Notes under the pieces: model-generated
What the model saw: the letters and a program-made list of their open reading frames with translations, nothing else
What the model was told of the DNA's origin: nothing
The model's database searches: none
Origin: Ignavibacteriales bacterium
Lineage (GTDB): Bacteria > Bacteroidota > Ignavibacteria > Ignavibacteriales > Ignavibacteriaceae
Assembly: GCA_016714125.1 (NCBI GenBank)
Contig: JADJNX010000020.1
Coordinates: 1 to 64,000 of the forward strand
Length of the DNA: 64,000 nt
Direction of reading: 5' to 3'
Made by a program: the position numbers and the translations under genes
Shown here: positions 9,115 through 18,006 of the stretch, in pieces
Position numbering within the stretch: position 1 is the first letter of the stretch
Layout of the letters: the number at the start of each line of letters is the position of its first letter

Positions 9115-10380
9115 TTGATAGATATTAAACAAACGAAGACTGAGCGGGCGATTCTGGTTGGTGTGCGCATAGGGCAGACACCGCGGGAAACAGCTCAGGA
9201 ACATATTGACGAGTTGGAAGAACTTCTGGCGACTGCCGGAGGAGAAACTGTCATAAAAATTCAGCAGGACAGGCAACGGCTTGATTCAGCTTTTTATGTC
9301 GGAAAAGGGAAAGCGCACGAGATACTCGACCTGATAGAACCCAATGAGATTGATCTTATAGTTTTTGACGACGATCTTTCCATGATTCAGGTTCGTAATC
9401 TCAGCAACCTATTTGATAAAAAGGTTATCGATAGAAGCGGACTTATCCTCGACATATTTGCCTCGCGAGCACGCACTAAAGAGGCCAGGACGCAAGTTGA
9501 GCTGGCACAGTTGAAGTATATGCTTCCCCGTCTTACAAGAGCCTGGACACACCTTTCAAAGCAGTATGGAGGACTTGGCACCAAAGGACCCGGTGAAACA
9601 CAGATCGAAACAGATCGCCGTATCATCCGTGACAGAATTGCCATGCTTTCTGAGAAACTGAAAGAGATTGAATCGAATAGGGAAACCCAGACTAAAAACC
9701 GTAAGGATAAAATTAAAGTCTCACTGGTTGGTTACACCAATGCCGGTAAATCAACGATATTTAATCTTCTGACAGAGTCTGATGTTTTTGCCGAAGATAA
9801 ACTTTTTGCAACGCTTGATTCAACGACAAGAGTTTTTCAGGTTGATAAAGCCCATTCAGTCCTTTTAAGTGACACTGTCGGGTTTATCAGAAAACTTCCT
9901 GCTCACTTGGTGGCATCGTTTAAAAGCACACTCAATGAGGTAAGGGATGCCGATATCCTACTTCATATTATCGATATAACACATCCTTTTTATGAGGATC
10001 ATATCAGTGTGGTGAATCAAACCCTTAAAGAGCTGAAATTTGAAGACAAAGTGATAATGCATGTCTTTAACAAAGTGGATATTCTTGAGGACAAGGATGT
10101 AATCGAACATGTTACCCGAAAATATGAAAATGTGGTAATAGTTTCTGCGATAAGAGGATTCAGGATCGAGGAACTAAAAAGTATGGTTAAGGATGTAATC
10201 GAGGAAAAGTTTGGTGATGAAACCATTGAACTTACTTATGCACAATCAGGAGTTGTTTCCTCTATTCATAACCTTGCAAAGGTAAACGATCTGAAATATG
10301 AAGATGACAAGATCATTGTAAAATTTCGAGCAGATAAAATGAATTCTGAGAAAATAAGAAGACTTATTGAAGGAAGTTAA
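9115..10380 (+). CDS. hflX: GTPase HflX
   Basis: Ribosome-associated GTPase of the Obg-HflX class, thought to split or rescue 70S ribosomes under stress. The N-terminal HflX domain has YVGKGKAHEI, IVFDDDLSMIQVRNL and DRSGLILDIFASRARTKEAR. The linker has the GLGTKGPGETQIETDRR signature. The G domain has P-loop GYTNAGKST (about residue 205), DTVGF (about 253) and NKVD (about 319). Starts at TTG 9115 in an A-rich context; 27 bases separate it from the upstream T9SS gene. Length 421 residues is normal. Confidence 0.95.
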   Translation: MIDIKQTKTERAILVGVRIGQTPRETAQEHIDELEELLATAGGETVIKIQQDRQRLDSAFYVGKGKAHEILDLIEPNEIDLIVFDDDLSMIQVRNLSNLFDKKVIDRSGLILDIFASRARTKEARTQVELAQLKYMLPRLTRAWTHLSKQYGGLGTKGPGETQIETDRRIIRDRIAMLSEKLKEIESNRETQTKNRKDKIKVSLVGYTNAGKSTIFNLLTESDVFAEDKLFATLDSTTRVFQVDKAHSVLLSDTVGFIRKLPAHLVASFKSTLNEVRDADILLHIIDITHPFYEDHISVVNQTLKELKFEDKVIMHVFNKVDILEDKDVIEHVTRKYENVVIVSAIRGFRIEELKSMVKDVIEEKFGDETIELTYAQSGVVSSIHNLAKVNDLKYEDDKIIVKFRADKMNSEKIRRLIEGS

Positions 10381-10407
10381 GTCTTCAAATTGATGGAGGA
10401 GGAGTAG

Positions 10408-10429
10408 TCTGAATCTGTCGAAGTAGTTG
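10408..10429. repeat. 22-bp direct repeat, left copy, flanking mntA-hepT
   Basis: TCTGAATCTGTCGAAGTAGT+TG matches 11212-11233 at 21 of 22 positions in the same orientation. The right copy is the 3' end of the M14 carboxypeptidase gene (codons for NYFDRF). The two copies enclose the mntA-hepT module, like the duplicated att-type ends left by integration into a gene's 3' end. Confidence 0.75.
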
Positions 10430-10479
10430 CAGATTTCATTTTTAATGTTTAATTTGAAAGAGTTAATAAAGAGAATTCA

Positions 10480-10791
10480 ATGATAAGTTCCAAACCATTC
10501 TACAATATAGACAGACTTACCTCCATTTGTCAAAAGTGGGGTATTAAAAAAGTTGCTTTGTTTGGTTCAATTACAACCGGAAGTTTTACCGATAAAAGTG
10601 ACATAGATGTCCTCATCGATTTTGAGGAAGGCATCTCAATTGGTTACCTCAAATACCATGAACTCTATACGGATCTTCAGTCAGTATTCTCAAGGAAAAT
10701 AGACCTGCTAACTAGAAGAAGTGTTGAGAAGTCTTCAAATATATATCTTCGACGATCGATCCTGAGGAATGCAGAAGTGATTTATGGATAA
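10480..10791 (+). CDS. mntA: MNT-type nucleotidyltransferase antitoxin
   Basis: Minimal nucleotidyltransferase of the MntA family, 103 residues. It has the fold signature LFGSITTGSFTDKSDIDVLI: G29-S30 followed by the D41xD43 metal pair, then D47. In MNT-HEPT pairs this protein neutralises the toxin by AMPylating a tyrosine next to its active site. It overlaps hepT by 8 bases (10784-10791), the usual translational coupling. Start ATG 10480 follows an A/G-rich stretch (AGAGAATTCA). The pair sits between direct repeats and looks like a small mobile cassette. Confidence 0.88.
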   Translation: MISSKPFYNIDRLTSICQKWGIKKVALFGSITTGSFTDKSDIDVLIDFEEGISIGYLKYHELYTDLQSVFSRKIDLLTRRSVEKSSNIYLRRSILRNAEVIYG

Positions 10792-11140
10792 GGTTTTAAG
10801 TACACTCACTCAGATTATTGATGCCGGTAATAAGATTTTACTATACACTCAGGATATTTCAGAAGAAGAGTTTGCCGAAGACGAAATTAAACAATATGCA
10901 ATTCAACGATTGTTTGAGATAATGGGTGAAGGTTGTAGTCGGTTACCCACTGAGATTCTGGAAGATTGTGCAGAGATGCCTTGCAAAGGATTAAAAGATT
11001 TAAGAAATATTCTGATTCATCGTTATGATCTGGTTGACCTTCTCATCCTCTGGAATACAATTAAGACAGAATTTCCTGCGATAATGCTCAGCGTGCAAAA
11101 TTGCATGGATCGACAGAAAACCAAAATATCTTCTCTGTGA
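10784..11140 (+). CDS. hepT: HEPN-domain toxin HepT (DUF86)
   Basis: Alpha-helical HEPN ribonuclease-like toxin, 118 residues. The catalytic motif Rx4HxY is present as R74-NILI-H79-R-Y81, the exact arrangement in which MntA AMPylates the tyrosine. It begins inside the last codons of mntA (ATG 10784). A strong hairpin terminator follows 10 bases after the stop. Together with mntA this is a type VII toxin-antitoxin system. Its role, whether anti-phage or plasmid-style maintenance, cannot be told from sequence. Confidence 0.88.
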   Translation: MDKVLSTLTQIIDAGNKILLYTQDISEEEFAEDEIKQYAIQRLFEIMGEGCSRLPTEILEDCAEMPCKGLKDLRNILIHRYDLVDLLILWNTIKTEFPAIMLSVQNCMDRQKTKISSL

Positions 11141-11149
11141 TTGATATCC

Positions 11150-11188
11150 AAAAAAAAAAGCTGTCATCTTTTCTGGTGACAGCTTTTT
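11150..11188. terminator. Bidirectional rho-independent terminator
   Basis: AAAAAGCTGTCA and TGACAGCTTTTT form a 12-bp stem around a short loop (TCTTTTCTGG). A and T runs on both sides make it work for hepT on the plus strand and the M14 carboxypeptidase on the minus strand. Confidence 0.88.
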
Positions 11189-11208
11189 GAATTTTAAAGA
11201 GACAGGAA

Positions 11209-12960
11209 TTATCTGAATCTATCGAAGTAGTTGAAATAGCGTTTTCCATCGTAAACTTTCATTACGGGGTAAACCATTTCATTGTTATCATAGAACGGAG
11301 ATTTTTTGTAGAAGAAGTCGAGCCTTGCAGCAGGATCATTCTTAAATTCTTCATCTTCTTCGATGTTGAAATAGAAATCTTCTCTAAGATGTGGATCTTC
11401 TTCCATCATTTTTGCCGCCATTGGCTCAAAGACGAAGTCTTCCGCATATTCCTTTTTCTCGAACAGAGCGTTGAAATATCCCCAGCTTGCAATTGAATCG
11501 GGAGCGATAGGTTCAAGCAAATTCAGGATTACTCTAATGGTTCTCTGATTGACAGGGATAAAGAAAGTGCCGGTGGGCACTGTAACTTTTTCAGTGAAAG
11601 GTGTTACATCAAAAGTGGCTCTGAACTTTCCTTCATAAGGTTTGTTTGCAAATTCCACATTTGAGAAGCGGTATTTTTCCACTTCAAGTTCCAGTTCCTT
11701 GTCGAGATGTTTAAAAATGATGCCATGAAGTTTAAGAATTCTTGGCAGCCATTTGTGTTCACCCGGAATGAGATAAGCATCGGGAACCTTAACAGTCTTG
11801 GTGATTTCCATTTTATTAAATAATGGGATCTCAACATCGTTAGGTTCGTCGGTGTAACCAACTATTGGTCCGCCGGTTATTTCACTTTCTCTCTCTTCAC
11901 TTTTGAAGCCCTTAAAGACAATCGTTTCATTCTCTTCGTTGCCTGCGAGCTGAATCGGGAATCTTTTTTTCTCGATAAAGAACTTTTGAATTGATCTTCT
12001 GTCGGCAAAGCGACTAAGGTCTTTTAATTCTTTATGATTATTGTTGATGAACTCAAGAGATTCAGTCATAATGCATTTAGTGGCGTAAACTCTCTCTTTG
12101 TATGGTTTAAGAGAATGAGTTTCAACTAAAAGTGCCAGCCTGTTTTGAAGAGCGGCATAGCCGGTGGAATATCTTGGTTCATACGACCATGTTTTGATAC
12201 CTTCTTCGATAGTGTCACCCACTTTATCGATGTAAGGGGCGGTAACATAACCTTCCCTCTCAACGGCATCAATCACATTAGGAAGAAAAACTTCATTACC
12301 CCAGATCGAAAGTCGCCTTTCAAGGTTTTGGTGTTTTTCCATTCCATAAGTCAGGTTATACTGGTAATCCATCCCATTGGTTGTATGAGAATCGATCAGA
12401 AGATCAGGAGCCCAGCCTGAATAGAGTCTCAAAAATGATTTTATTTCGGCACTGTCGGCTTTCATAAAATCACGATTCAGATTCAGATTAAGGGCGTTTG
12501 TTCTCCAACCTTGTTTGAGAGGTCCATTCTGATTTGGACGGTTGAAGTGGCTCATTCGTTCATGGCCATCAACATTAAGAACAGGAACCACAAGTATTGA
12601 TAAATTTTCGAGTAAATACTCTTTTTCCCTTGTGATCAAAATATCACGCAATAACATCATCGAGGCATCTTTGCCTTCGATTTCGCCAGCGTGAATTCCA
12701 TTATTCAATAGCACAATAGCTTTTGGACTTTTCCGGGTTCTTTTGGGAGTGAATTCTTTTGTTTCAGAAACAACCAAACAAACAATATTTCTGTTTTGGT
12801 GTGAAACTCCAAAAGTAACTAGCTTTGCGTAAGGAGATTTTTCCGATAAATTTCGGAAATATTCTACCGTCTCGGCGTAGGACGGTGTGGCTAAATAGTC
12901 ACTTTTTTCAAAGTATGTTAGCCATTCTTCGCCAATGTTATCTGTGTTATAGTATTGCAT
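11209..12960 (-). CDS. M14 family zinc carboxypeptidase
   Basis: 583-residue peptidase of the M14 (carboxypeptidase A-like) family. The zinc ligands appear as NGIHAGEIEGKD (HxxE) and, further on, LLIDSHTTNGMD (His). The general-base Glu is in LALLVETHSLKPYKERV. About 250 residues follow the catalytic domain and should form an extra beta-rich region. I see no signal peptide after the start MQYYNTDNIGEEW, so it may be cytoplasmic or the true start may differ. The last codons (NYFDRFR) overlap a 22-bp direct repeat shared with 10408-10429, marking this 3' end as a likely insertion point of the neighbouring toxin-antitoxin pair. Confidence 0.87.
   Translation of the reverse strand: MQYYNTDNIGEEWLTYFEKSDYLATPSYAETVEYFRNLSEKSPYAKLVTFGVSHQNRNIVCLVVSETKEFTPKRTRKSPKAIVLLNNGIHAGEIEGKDASMMLLRDILITREKEYLLENLSILVVPVLNVDGHERMSHFNRPNQNGPLKQGWRTNALNLNLNRDFMKADSAEIKSFLRLYSGWAPDLLIDSHTTNGMDYQYNLTYGMEKHQNLERRLSIWGNEVFLPNVIDAVEREGYVTAPYIDKVGDTIEEGIKTWSYEPRYSTGYAALQNRLALLVETHSLKPYKERVYATKCIMTESLEFINNNHKELKDLSRFADRRSIQKFFIEKKRFPIQLAGNEENETIVFKGFKSEERESEITGGPIVGYTDEPNDVEIPLFNKMEITKTVKVPDAYLIPGEHKWLPRILKLHGIIFKHLDKELELEVEKYRFSNVEFANKPYEGKFRATFDVTPFTEKVTVPTGTFFIPVNQRTIRVILNLLEPIAPDSIASWGYFNALFEKKEYAEDFVFEPMAAKMMEEDPHLREDFYFNIEEDEEFKNDPAARLDFFYKKSPFYDNNEMVYPVMKVYDGKRYFNYFDRFR
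11212..11233. repeat. 22-bp direct repeat, right copy, in the M14 gene 3' end
   Basis: TCTGAATCTATCGAAGTAGT+TG, one mismatch from 10408-10429, ends the M14 coding region next to its stop (TTA at 11209-11211 on this strand). Confidence 0.75.
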
Positions 12961-13104
12961 TCCACTTTTCTTTAAATTTAAAGAGTATTCTTAAAATATT
13001 ATGGATTAAGTTCTCTAAATTAGAGATATAATTTTTTTAAAACAAGAGAAAAAACATAATTAATTTAAATTCGTAATTTTATTGATTAAACTGACTTGGA
13101 TTGA

Positions 13105-14499
13105 ATGCAAGAGAAGAAAATAGCAGTATTGGGAGCCGGTATATCAGGTTTGAGTGTCGCCTACTATCTTAAAAGGAAGGGGTTCACCGTAACTGTATAT
13201 GAGAAGAGCGGCAGAGCCGGTGGTCTTATTGACACAGAAAAGAAAAATGATTATCTTCTCGACAAGGGAATTATCTCCGGAATAGAGACAACTTCTCTCA
13301 TTCCTGAACTTGTAAACGAGCTGGGTCTCCAGGATTCATTTTTGTATGCAGGCGAAAAAGCAAACCTCAAGCAGGCATACATTGGAGGTAAAATATATGA
13401 TCTCTCAATGAATCCTAACAACCTGTTAAAATTCCCCTTGTTCACATACAAAACAAAACTAAGGTTCTTTTTAGAGCCATTTCTCCCACGAACTTCGAAG
13501 GGTGAGGAAGTTAGTGTTGCAGAATTTATCAAAAGAAGACTTGGTAAAGAGTTCCTCGACTATGTGATCGAACCTTTTTCAGCAGAGGTTTATGCCGGTG
13601 ATCCAAAAAAGTTGAACATCAAAGCCGCTTATCCCAAGTTATTTAAACTTGAGCAGGAATATGGCAGTATCATCAAAGGATTTAAGAAGGCACCATTCGA
13701 GCCCAAAAAGAGAGATGAACTTGAGGGGAGTGGCAGGCTTTTCAGTTTCAAGGAGGGGATGAGCCAACTAACTGAATCCCTCGCTTCAAATTTAAACTTG
13801 AGAATCAACTACCTTCATGATATCCTTAAAATTTCCCAAAAGGGAGACCAGTTTGAGCTTCTTCTCAACAAAAAAGGGGATACCCGGGTTGAGCTCTTTG
13901 ACTTAGTAATTTCTACACTGCCTGCCGGTGTTCTTTCTGATGCAATAGTTGATATCGACAAATCTCTCGCAGAAACACTTGATAAGGTTGAATACGCACC
14001 TCTTACACAAGTGTATGTTTCATATTTGAAACAAGACCTTCAAATTGCTACAAAAGGATACACAGTTTTAATCCCTGCAATTGAGAACAGGGAAGTGTTA
14101 AATATTACTCACGTATCGGGGTTGTTTGAGGGAAGGTGTCCTGGTGATCGTCACCTCTTTTCCGTGATGATGGGAGGAAATCGAAACGGAGACCTAACCG
14201 CAATGGATCAAAAAGATATAAACAAAAAAGCCATCGCCACCATTTCCGAGATATTTAAAGCAAAAGACAAACCCGTATTTGTTACTGCAAAAAGCTGGAA
14301 AAAGGGTGTGCCACAATATGGCAGGGAGTATTTCCATCTAAAAAACAAAATTGAAAAATTTGAAGAAGAAAACCGGGGTATTTTTATTTCGGGGAATTTT
14401 TCAGGTGGGGTCTCGATAGGAGATTCCATACTTAACGCTTACAAAACATCAGAGCGGGTAGCCCGCTTCATTCAACAAAATGAGGAATTGGAAAGATAA
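13105..14499 (+). CDS. hemY: Protoporphyrinogen oxidase (HemY/HemG flavoprotein type)
   Basis: FAD-dependent oxidation of protoporphyrinogen (or coproporphyrinogen) in heme synthesis. It has the Rossmann motif VLGAGISGLSVAYYL, the second FAD contact YEKSGRAGGLI, the family segment EFLDYVIEPFSAEVYAGDP, and a C-terminal FAD loop ISGNFSGGVSIGDSILNAY. Length 464 is usual. Start ATG 13105. The stop TAA shares its last base with the start of glgA (TAATG), so the two are translationally coupled. Heme supply would matter for the large heme load of the cytochromes at 22-27 kb, though that link is only inference. Confidence 0.88.
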   Translation: MQEKKIAVLGAGISGLSVAYYLKRKGFTVTVYEKSGRAGGLIDTEKKNDYLLDKGIISGIETTSLIPELVNELGLQDSFLYAGEKANLKQAYIGGKIYDLSMNPNNLLKFPLFTYKTKLRFFLEPFLPRTSKGEEVSVAEFIKRRLGKEFLDYVIEPFSAEVYAGDPKKLNIKAAYPKLFKLEQEYGSIIKGFKKAPFEPKKRDELEGSGRLFSFKEGMSQLTESLASNLNLRINYLHDILKISQKGDQFELLLNKKGDTRVELFDLVISTLPAGVLSDAIVDIDKSLAETLDKVEYAPLTQVYVSYLKQDLQIATKGYTVLIPAIENREVLNITHVSGLFEGRCPGDRHLFSVMMGGNRNGDLTAMDQKDINKKAIATISEIFKAKDKPVFVTAKSWKKGVPQYGREYFHLKNKIEKFEEENRGIFISGNFSGGVSIGDSILNAYKTSERVARFIQQNEELER

Positions 14500-15986
14500 T
14501 GCGAATTGCTTTTGTTTCATCCGAGGTGTTCCCATACGCAAAAGCGGGGGGACTGGGGGATGTTTCCGGTGCACTGCCAAAAGCCCTTCAAAAATTGGGG
14601 CATTCAGTTAAAGTTTTCATCCCAAAATATTCTGCAATTAACTTTGAGGGGATGCATCTAGAATACTCGGCTGAGATTGGAGAAATGCCAATCAGAGTTG
14701 CAGGTCAGGTGCGAAATACACGCGTATTTAAATCCATGATGGCTGATTCCAGAGTGGAGATTTATTTTGTCGATTGTCCCTGGTATTTCGACAGATGGGG
14801 CCACGATGGGAAACCGTTGATATATACCGATCATGCAGATGAAGATGAAAGATTCATCCACTTTACCAAAGCAGTGATTGAGGCACTTCAAAGATTGCAG
14901 TGGGCTCCTGATGTAATAAATGTTAATGATTGGCCCACGGCACTCCTTCCACTCATGATTAAGGACAACTATAACTGGGATCGTTTTTATGACAGGGTGG
15001 CTACAGTAATTTCAATCCACAATATCGGCTATCAGGGCAGATTCCCCAAGGAGACTTTGCTTAAGGCTGAACTGCGGAAAGATCTCTTTTTTGACAACAG
15101 TCCCATTGAAGTTTGGGGGTCGGTATGTTTCCTGAAAGCCGGTTTGATGTATGCCGATGCGATCAACACAGTCAGTCCAACATATGCCATGGAGATAACC
15201 ACTTCTGAATATGGCGAGGGACTTGAAGGTGTATTGCATTATAGAATTAATGATTTTTGGGGAATACTTAATGGAGTGGATTATTCGGTTTGGAATACCG
15301 ATAAAGACGAGTTAATCCCTTACGCATATACTAAAGAAGATTTATCCGGTAAATACGAAAACAAAAAATATCTTCTTTCGAAAACAGGACAACCATATCA
15401 CCCAAATGTTCCACTCATCGGAATAATCTCAAGATTAGTCAGTCAAAAAGGTTTTGATCTTATAGCTGATTCAATCAACGACTTGATGAAATTTAATACT
15501 CAGTGGGTTATACTTGGGAGTGGTGAATATAAATATGAAGAATTATTCCGATACCTGGCTCAGACTTACCCTGAAAAAGTTTCTTTTCTAAATGCCAAAG
15601 ACGAAAGAGCTGCTCACCTTATTGAGGCAGCGAGTGACATATTCCTGATGCCCTCAAAGTATGAACCTTGTGGATTAAACCAGATATACAGTTTAAGATA
15701 TGGAACTGTACCTGTTGTGCGAAAGACTGGTGGTTTGGCTGACACAGTTGTCGATTGGGATGAAAGTCGCCATCATGGTTCTTTTGCCGGGAACGGATTC
15801 AGTTTCTACGATTACACCGGTGAAGCATTGGTATCAAGTCTGGAAAGGGCACTTAAATGTTACCATCAAAAAAGTGTCTGGAATCAGATTATCCATAACG
15901 GTATGATACAAAATTATTCATGGAAACAATCTGCCCGCCACTATGAGAAGATGTATGAACATGCCATTATGAAAAGACGAGGTTAG
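14499..15986 (+). CDS. glgA: Glycogen (starch) synthase
   Basis: GT5 family transferase that extends alpha-1,4-glucan from ADP-glucose in the cytoplasm. The N-terminal KAGGLGDVSGALPKALQKLG holds the ADP-glucose-binding KxGGL motif. Other landmarks are NDWPTALLPLM, IHNIGYQGRFP, GIISRLVSQKGFDL and the acceptor/phosphate region MPSKYEPCGLNQIYSLRYGT with RKTGGL(A)DTV. Length 495 fits the family. It overlaps hemY by one base. Its stop codon TAG opens an AGGTATT heptamer array, followed by a terminator. glgP lies at 49.6 kb, so glycogen metabolism is represented but not as one operon. Confidence 0.95.
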   Translation: MRIAFVSSEVFPYAKAGGLGDVSGALPKALQKLGHSVKVFIPKYSAINFEGMHLEYSAEIGEMPIRVAGQVRNTRVFKSMMADSRVEIYFVDCPWYFDRWGHDGKPLIYTDHADEDERFIHFTKAVIEALQRLQWAPDVINVNDWPTALLPLMIKDNYNWDRFYDRVATVISIHNIGYQGRFPKETLLKAELRKDLFFDNSPIEVWGSVCFLKAGLMYADAINTVSPTYAMEITTSEYGEGLEGVLHYRINDFWGILNGVDYSVWNTDKDELIPYAYTKEDLSGKYENKKYLLSKTGQPYHPNVPLIGIISRLVSQKGFDLIADSINDLMKFNTQWVILGSGEYKYEELFRYLAQTYPEKVSFLNAKDERAAHLIEAASDIFLMPSKYEPCGLNQIYSLRYGTVPVVRKTGGLADTVVDWDESRHHGSFAGNGFSFYDYTGEALVSSLERALKCYHQKSVWNQIIHNGMIQNYSWKQSARHYEKMYEHAIMKRRG

Positions 15987-16012
15987 GTATTAGGTATTAA
16001 ATATTAGGTATT
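15985..16012. repeat. AGGTATT heptamer array (four units) after glgA
   Basis: Units AGGTATT, AGGTATT, AAATATT, AGGTATT in tandem. The first overlaps the last two bases of the glgA stop TAG. Confidence 0.85.
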
Positions 16013-16042
16013 AATTTAATTACTTTACATATATTTTTATAC

Positions 16043-16076
16043 AAAAAAAGGCTGCCCGGTTGGGCAGCCTTTTTAA
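16043..16076. terminator. Rho-independent terminator between glgA and the OmpA gene
   Basis: AAAAAGGCTGCCC and GGGCAGCCTTTTT form a perfect stem around GGTT, with A and T runs on both sides. It serves both convergent genes. Confidence 0.88.
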
Positions 16077-16104
16077 TTTCAGTAGTAGTCTTAGATAAAA
16101 AGTT

Positions 16105-16132
16105 AATACTTAATACCTTATACCTAATACTT
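16105..16132. repeat. AGGTATT heptamer array (four units) after the OmpA gene
   Basis: On the minus strand it reads AAGTATT, AGGTATA, AGGTATT, AAGTATT and runs directly from the OmpA-family stop codon TAA (16131-16133). It is a mirror image of the glgA array on the other side of the shared terminator. Confidence 0.85.
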
Positions 16133-17795
16133 ATTTTGTTCTTACGAACTCAATTCTTCTGTTTTTCTGCTTGTTGGCATCGGAATCATTAGGAACCATT
16201 GGTTTGTCAGGACCAAATCCTTTAGCAGTCATTCTGCTTCTGGAAATGCCTTTTTCGATCATATAGTTCATAACTGATTCAGCTCTGTCCTGTGAAAGTT
16301 TCATGTTGAATGCTCTGGAACCGACATTATCTGTATGTCCCTGGATTTCAACTGAAATTTCAGTATAGGCAGTAAGAGTTTTGAATGCTTTATTAAGTGT
16401 GGTTTCAGAAGCCGGTGAAATCTTTGCACTTCCTGTTTCAAAAACGATTCCATCAAGAACCATTGGAACATTCATTTTAATCACATCATCGCCGGCATCG
16501 AGAGGATCTGTACCTCTGTCAACTTCGACTTTATCATTAACTGAACCGGCATCGGTATCAGCCAAGAGAGGATTAGTTTTGTAGTTCATTAATTCTTCAA
16601 AGTCGTTAAGTCCATCACCGTCGGTATCCATTTTGAGAGGATTGGTTTTGAACTGACTTACTTCTTTACCGTCTTCAAGTTTGTCACCATCGGTGTCAGC
16701 TTTAAGAGGATCAGTTTTATATTGTTTCAATTCATCAGCATCGTTGATGCCATCACCGTCAGTGTCAGCTTTTAATGGATTTGTTTTATGGGTCATAACC
16801 TCATCATAGTCAGAGAGGGTATCGCCATCGGTGTCAGCTTTAAGAGGATTGGTGTTGTGTTTAGTAACTTCATCAAAGTCATTAAGTTTGTCACCATCGG
16901 TGTCAGCTTTAAGAGGATCAGTTTTATGTTTAAGAACTTCTTCTCCATCTTTCAAACCATCACCATCAGTGTCAGCTTTAAGAGGATTGGTGTTGAATTT
17001 TAATAATTCTTCGCCGTCATTAAGTCCGTCGCCATCTGTGTCAGCAACAAGAGGATTGGTTTTATGTTTAAGAACTTCGTCACCGTCGCCAAGTCCATCA
17101 CCATCGGTGTCAACTTTGGAAGGGTCGGTTTTGTAAACATAAATTTCATCTTTGTCTAAAAGTCCATCACCATCAGAATCTTTATTGATGTTAGTTCCAC
17201 CAAAGATAATGTGAAGACCACCATTTGCGTAAGTATCCTTAGGATCGCCGTCTCTATAGTAGTTCAGGTTATCCGTAAAAGTATAATTAAACCCGGCTGT
17301 AAGACCAACCTGGATGTTTTCAGAGACCGCATAATCAACACCAAAACCGCCAACTGCGAGAGGAGTCCAACCGGTATTTTCTACTGATTTGACGGGATTC
17401 TGGAATTTTCTTGAATCGGGGTCTTTTATTACATTATAATGTAATGCACCACCACCAACATAAAGGTATGGTGAAAACTGTTCGAATCCAAAAGGATACC
17501 AAAGTAGTCTTAAGTCGATGGGTACCACATCGGTTTCATATTCAGTAACTTTGAAATCTTTTCCGGCATATTTTACATATCCTGCGCCGAATTCAAGTCT
17601 CCAGGTGTCGTTAAATCCATATCTGAAAAAGCCTCTGAAACCACCATTTATTGATGTTTCTGTGAACTCGTTCATCGGCATAATAGCATTTCCTTCAACA
17701 CCAAAATGTACTTTGGTGCTGAGGCTTTGTGCTAATGTCATTGATCCAGTAGAGCAAATAACAAGAGCAAGCATTACAAGTAGTGCTTTTCTCAT
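16131..17795 (-). CDS. OmpA-family outer-membrane protein with thrombospondin type 3 repeats
   Basis: 554 residues in three parts. A signal peptide (MRKALLVMLALVICSTGSMT) precedes an N-terminal outer-membrane beta-barrel of about 190 residues. About ten tandem calcium-binding TSP3 repeats follow, with the phrase TNPLKADTDGDGLNDGEE. A C-terminal OmpA peptidoglycan-binding domain closes the protein (IQGHTDNVGSRAFNMKLSQD and the RMTAKGFGPDKPMVPNDSD segment). Expected role: tie the outer membrane to peptidoglycan, with the Asp-rich repeats as a stiff calcium-dependent spacer. Monocistronic. An A/T-rich stretch of 211 bases separates it from divergent dapF and must contain both promoters; I cannot define them. 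Confidence 0.9.
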   Translation of the reverse strand: MRKALLVMLALVICSTGSMTLAQSLSTKVHFGVEGNAIMPMNEFTETSINGGFRGFFRYGFNDTWRLEFGAGYVKYAGKDFKVTEYETDVVPIDLRLLWYPFGFEQFSPYLYVGGGALHYNVIKDPDSRKFQNPVKSVENTGWTPLAVGGFGVDYAVSENIQVGLTAGFNYTFTDNLNYYRDGDPKDTYANGGLHIIFGGTNINKDSDGDGLLDKDEIYVYKTDPSKVDTDGDGLGDGDEVLKHKTNPLVADTDGDGLNDGEELLKFNTNPLKADTDGDGLKDGEEVLKHKTDPLKADTDGDKLNDFDEVTKHNTNPLKADTDGDTLSDYDEVMTHKTNPLKADTDGDGINDADELKQYKTDPLKADTDGDKLEDGKEVSQFKTNPLKMDTDGDGLNDFEELMNYKTNPLLADTDAGSVNDKVEVDRGTDPLDAGDDVIKMNVPMVLDGIVFETGSAKISPASETTLNKAFKTLTAYTEISVEIQGHTDNVGSRAFNMKLSQDRAESVMNYMIEKGISRSRMTAKGFGPDKPMVPNDSDANKQKNRRIEFVRTK

Positions 17796-18006
17796 ATTTT
17801 TTCCTTATTAAATTGTTGTAAATGTTTGATAATGCAAATTTAAGCAATTTAAAGCGAAAAATTTGTGCATAATCTTTCTAAATAGCTTATAAAATTTAGT
17901 GTTAACTGAATATTACCGTAATTTTATTATACCATTCATCCAAAAAAAGAGATGAAACAGGAGTAATAACATTGTCTATATATTCGATAAAACATAAATT
18001 GTATGA

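Noticed and set aside
15985..16132. Heptamer arrays as a replication origin or iteron set
   Set aside because: Same arrays lie after several unrelated genes, with no DnaA boxes or rep gene nearby.
16381..17136. Plus-strand frames opposite the TSP3 repeats
   Set aside because: They mirror the DTDGDG repeat codons of the OmpA-family gene and have S-P-rich translations; shadows only.
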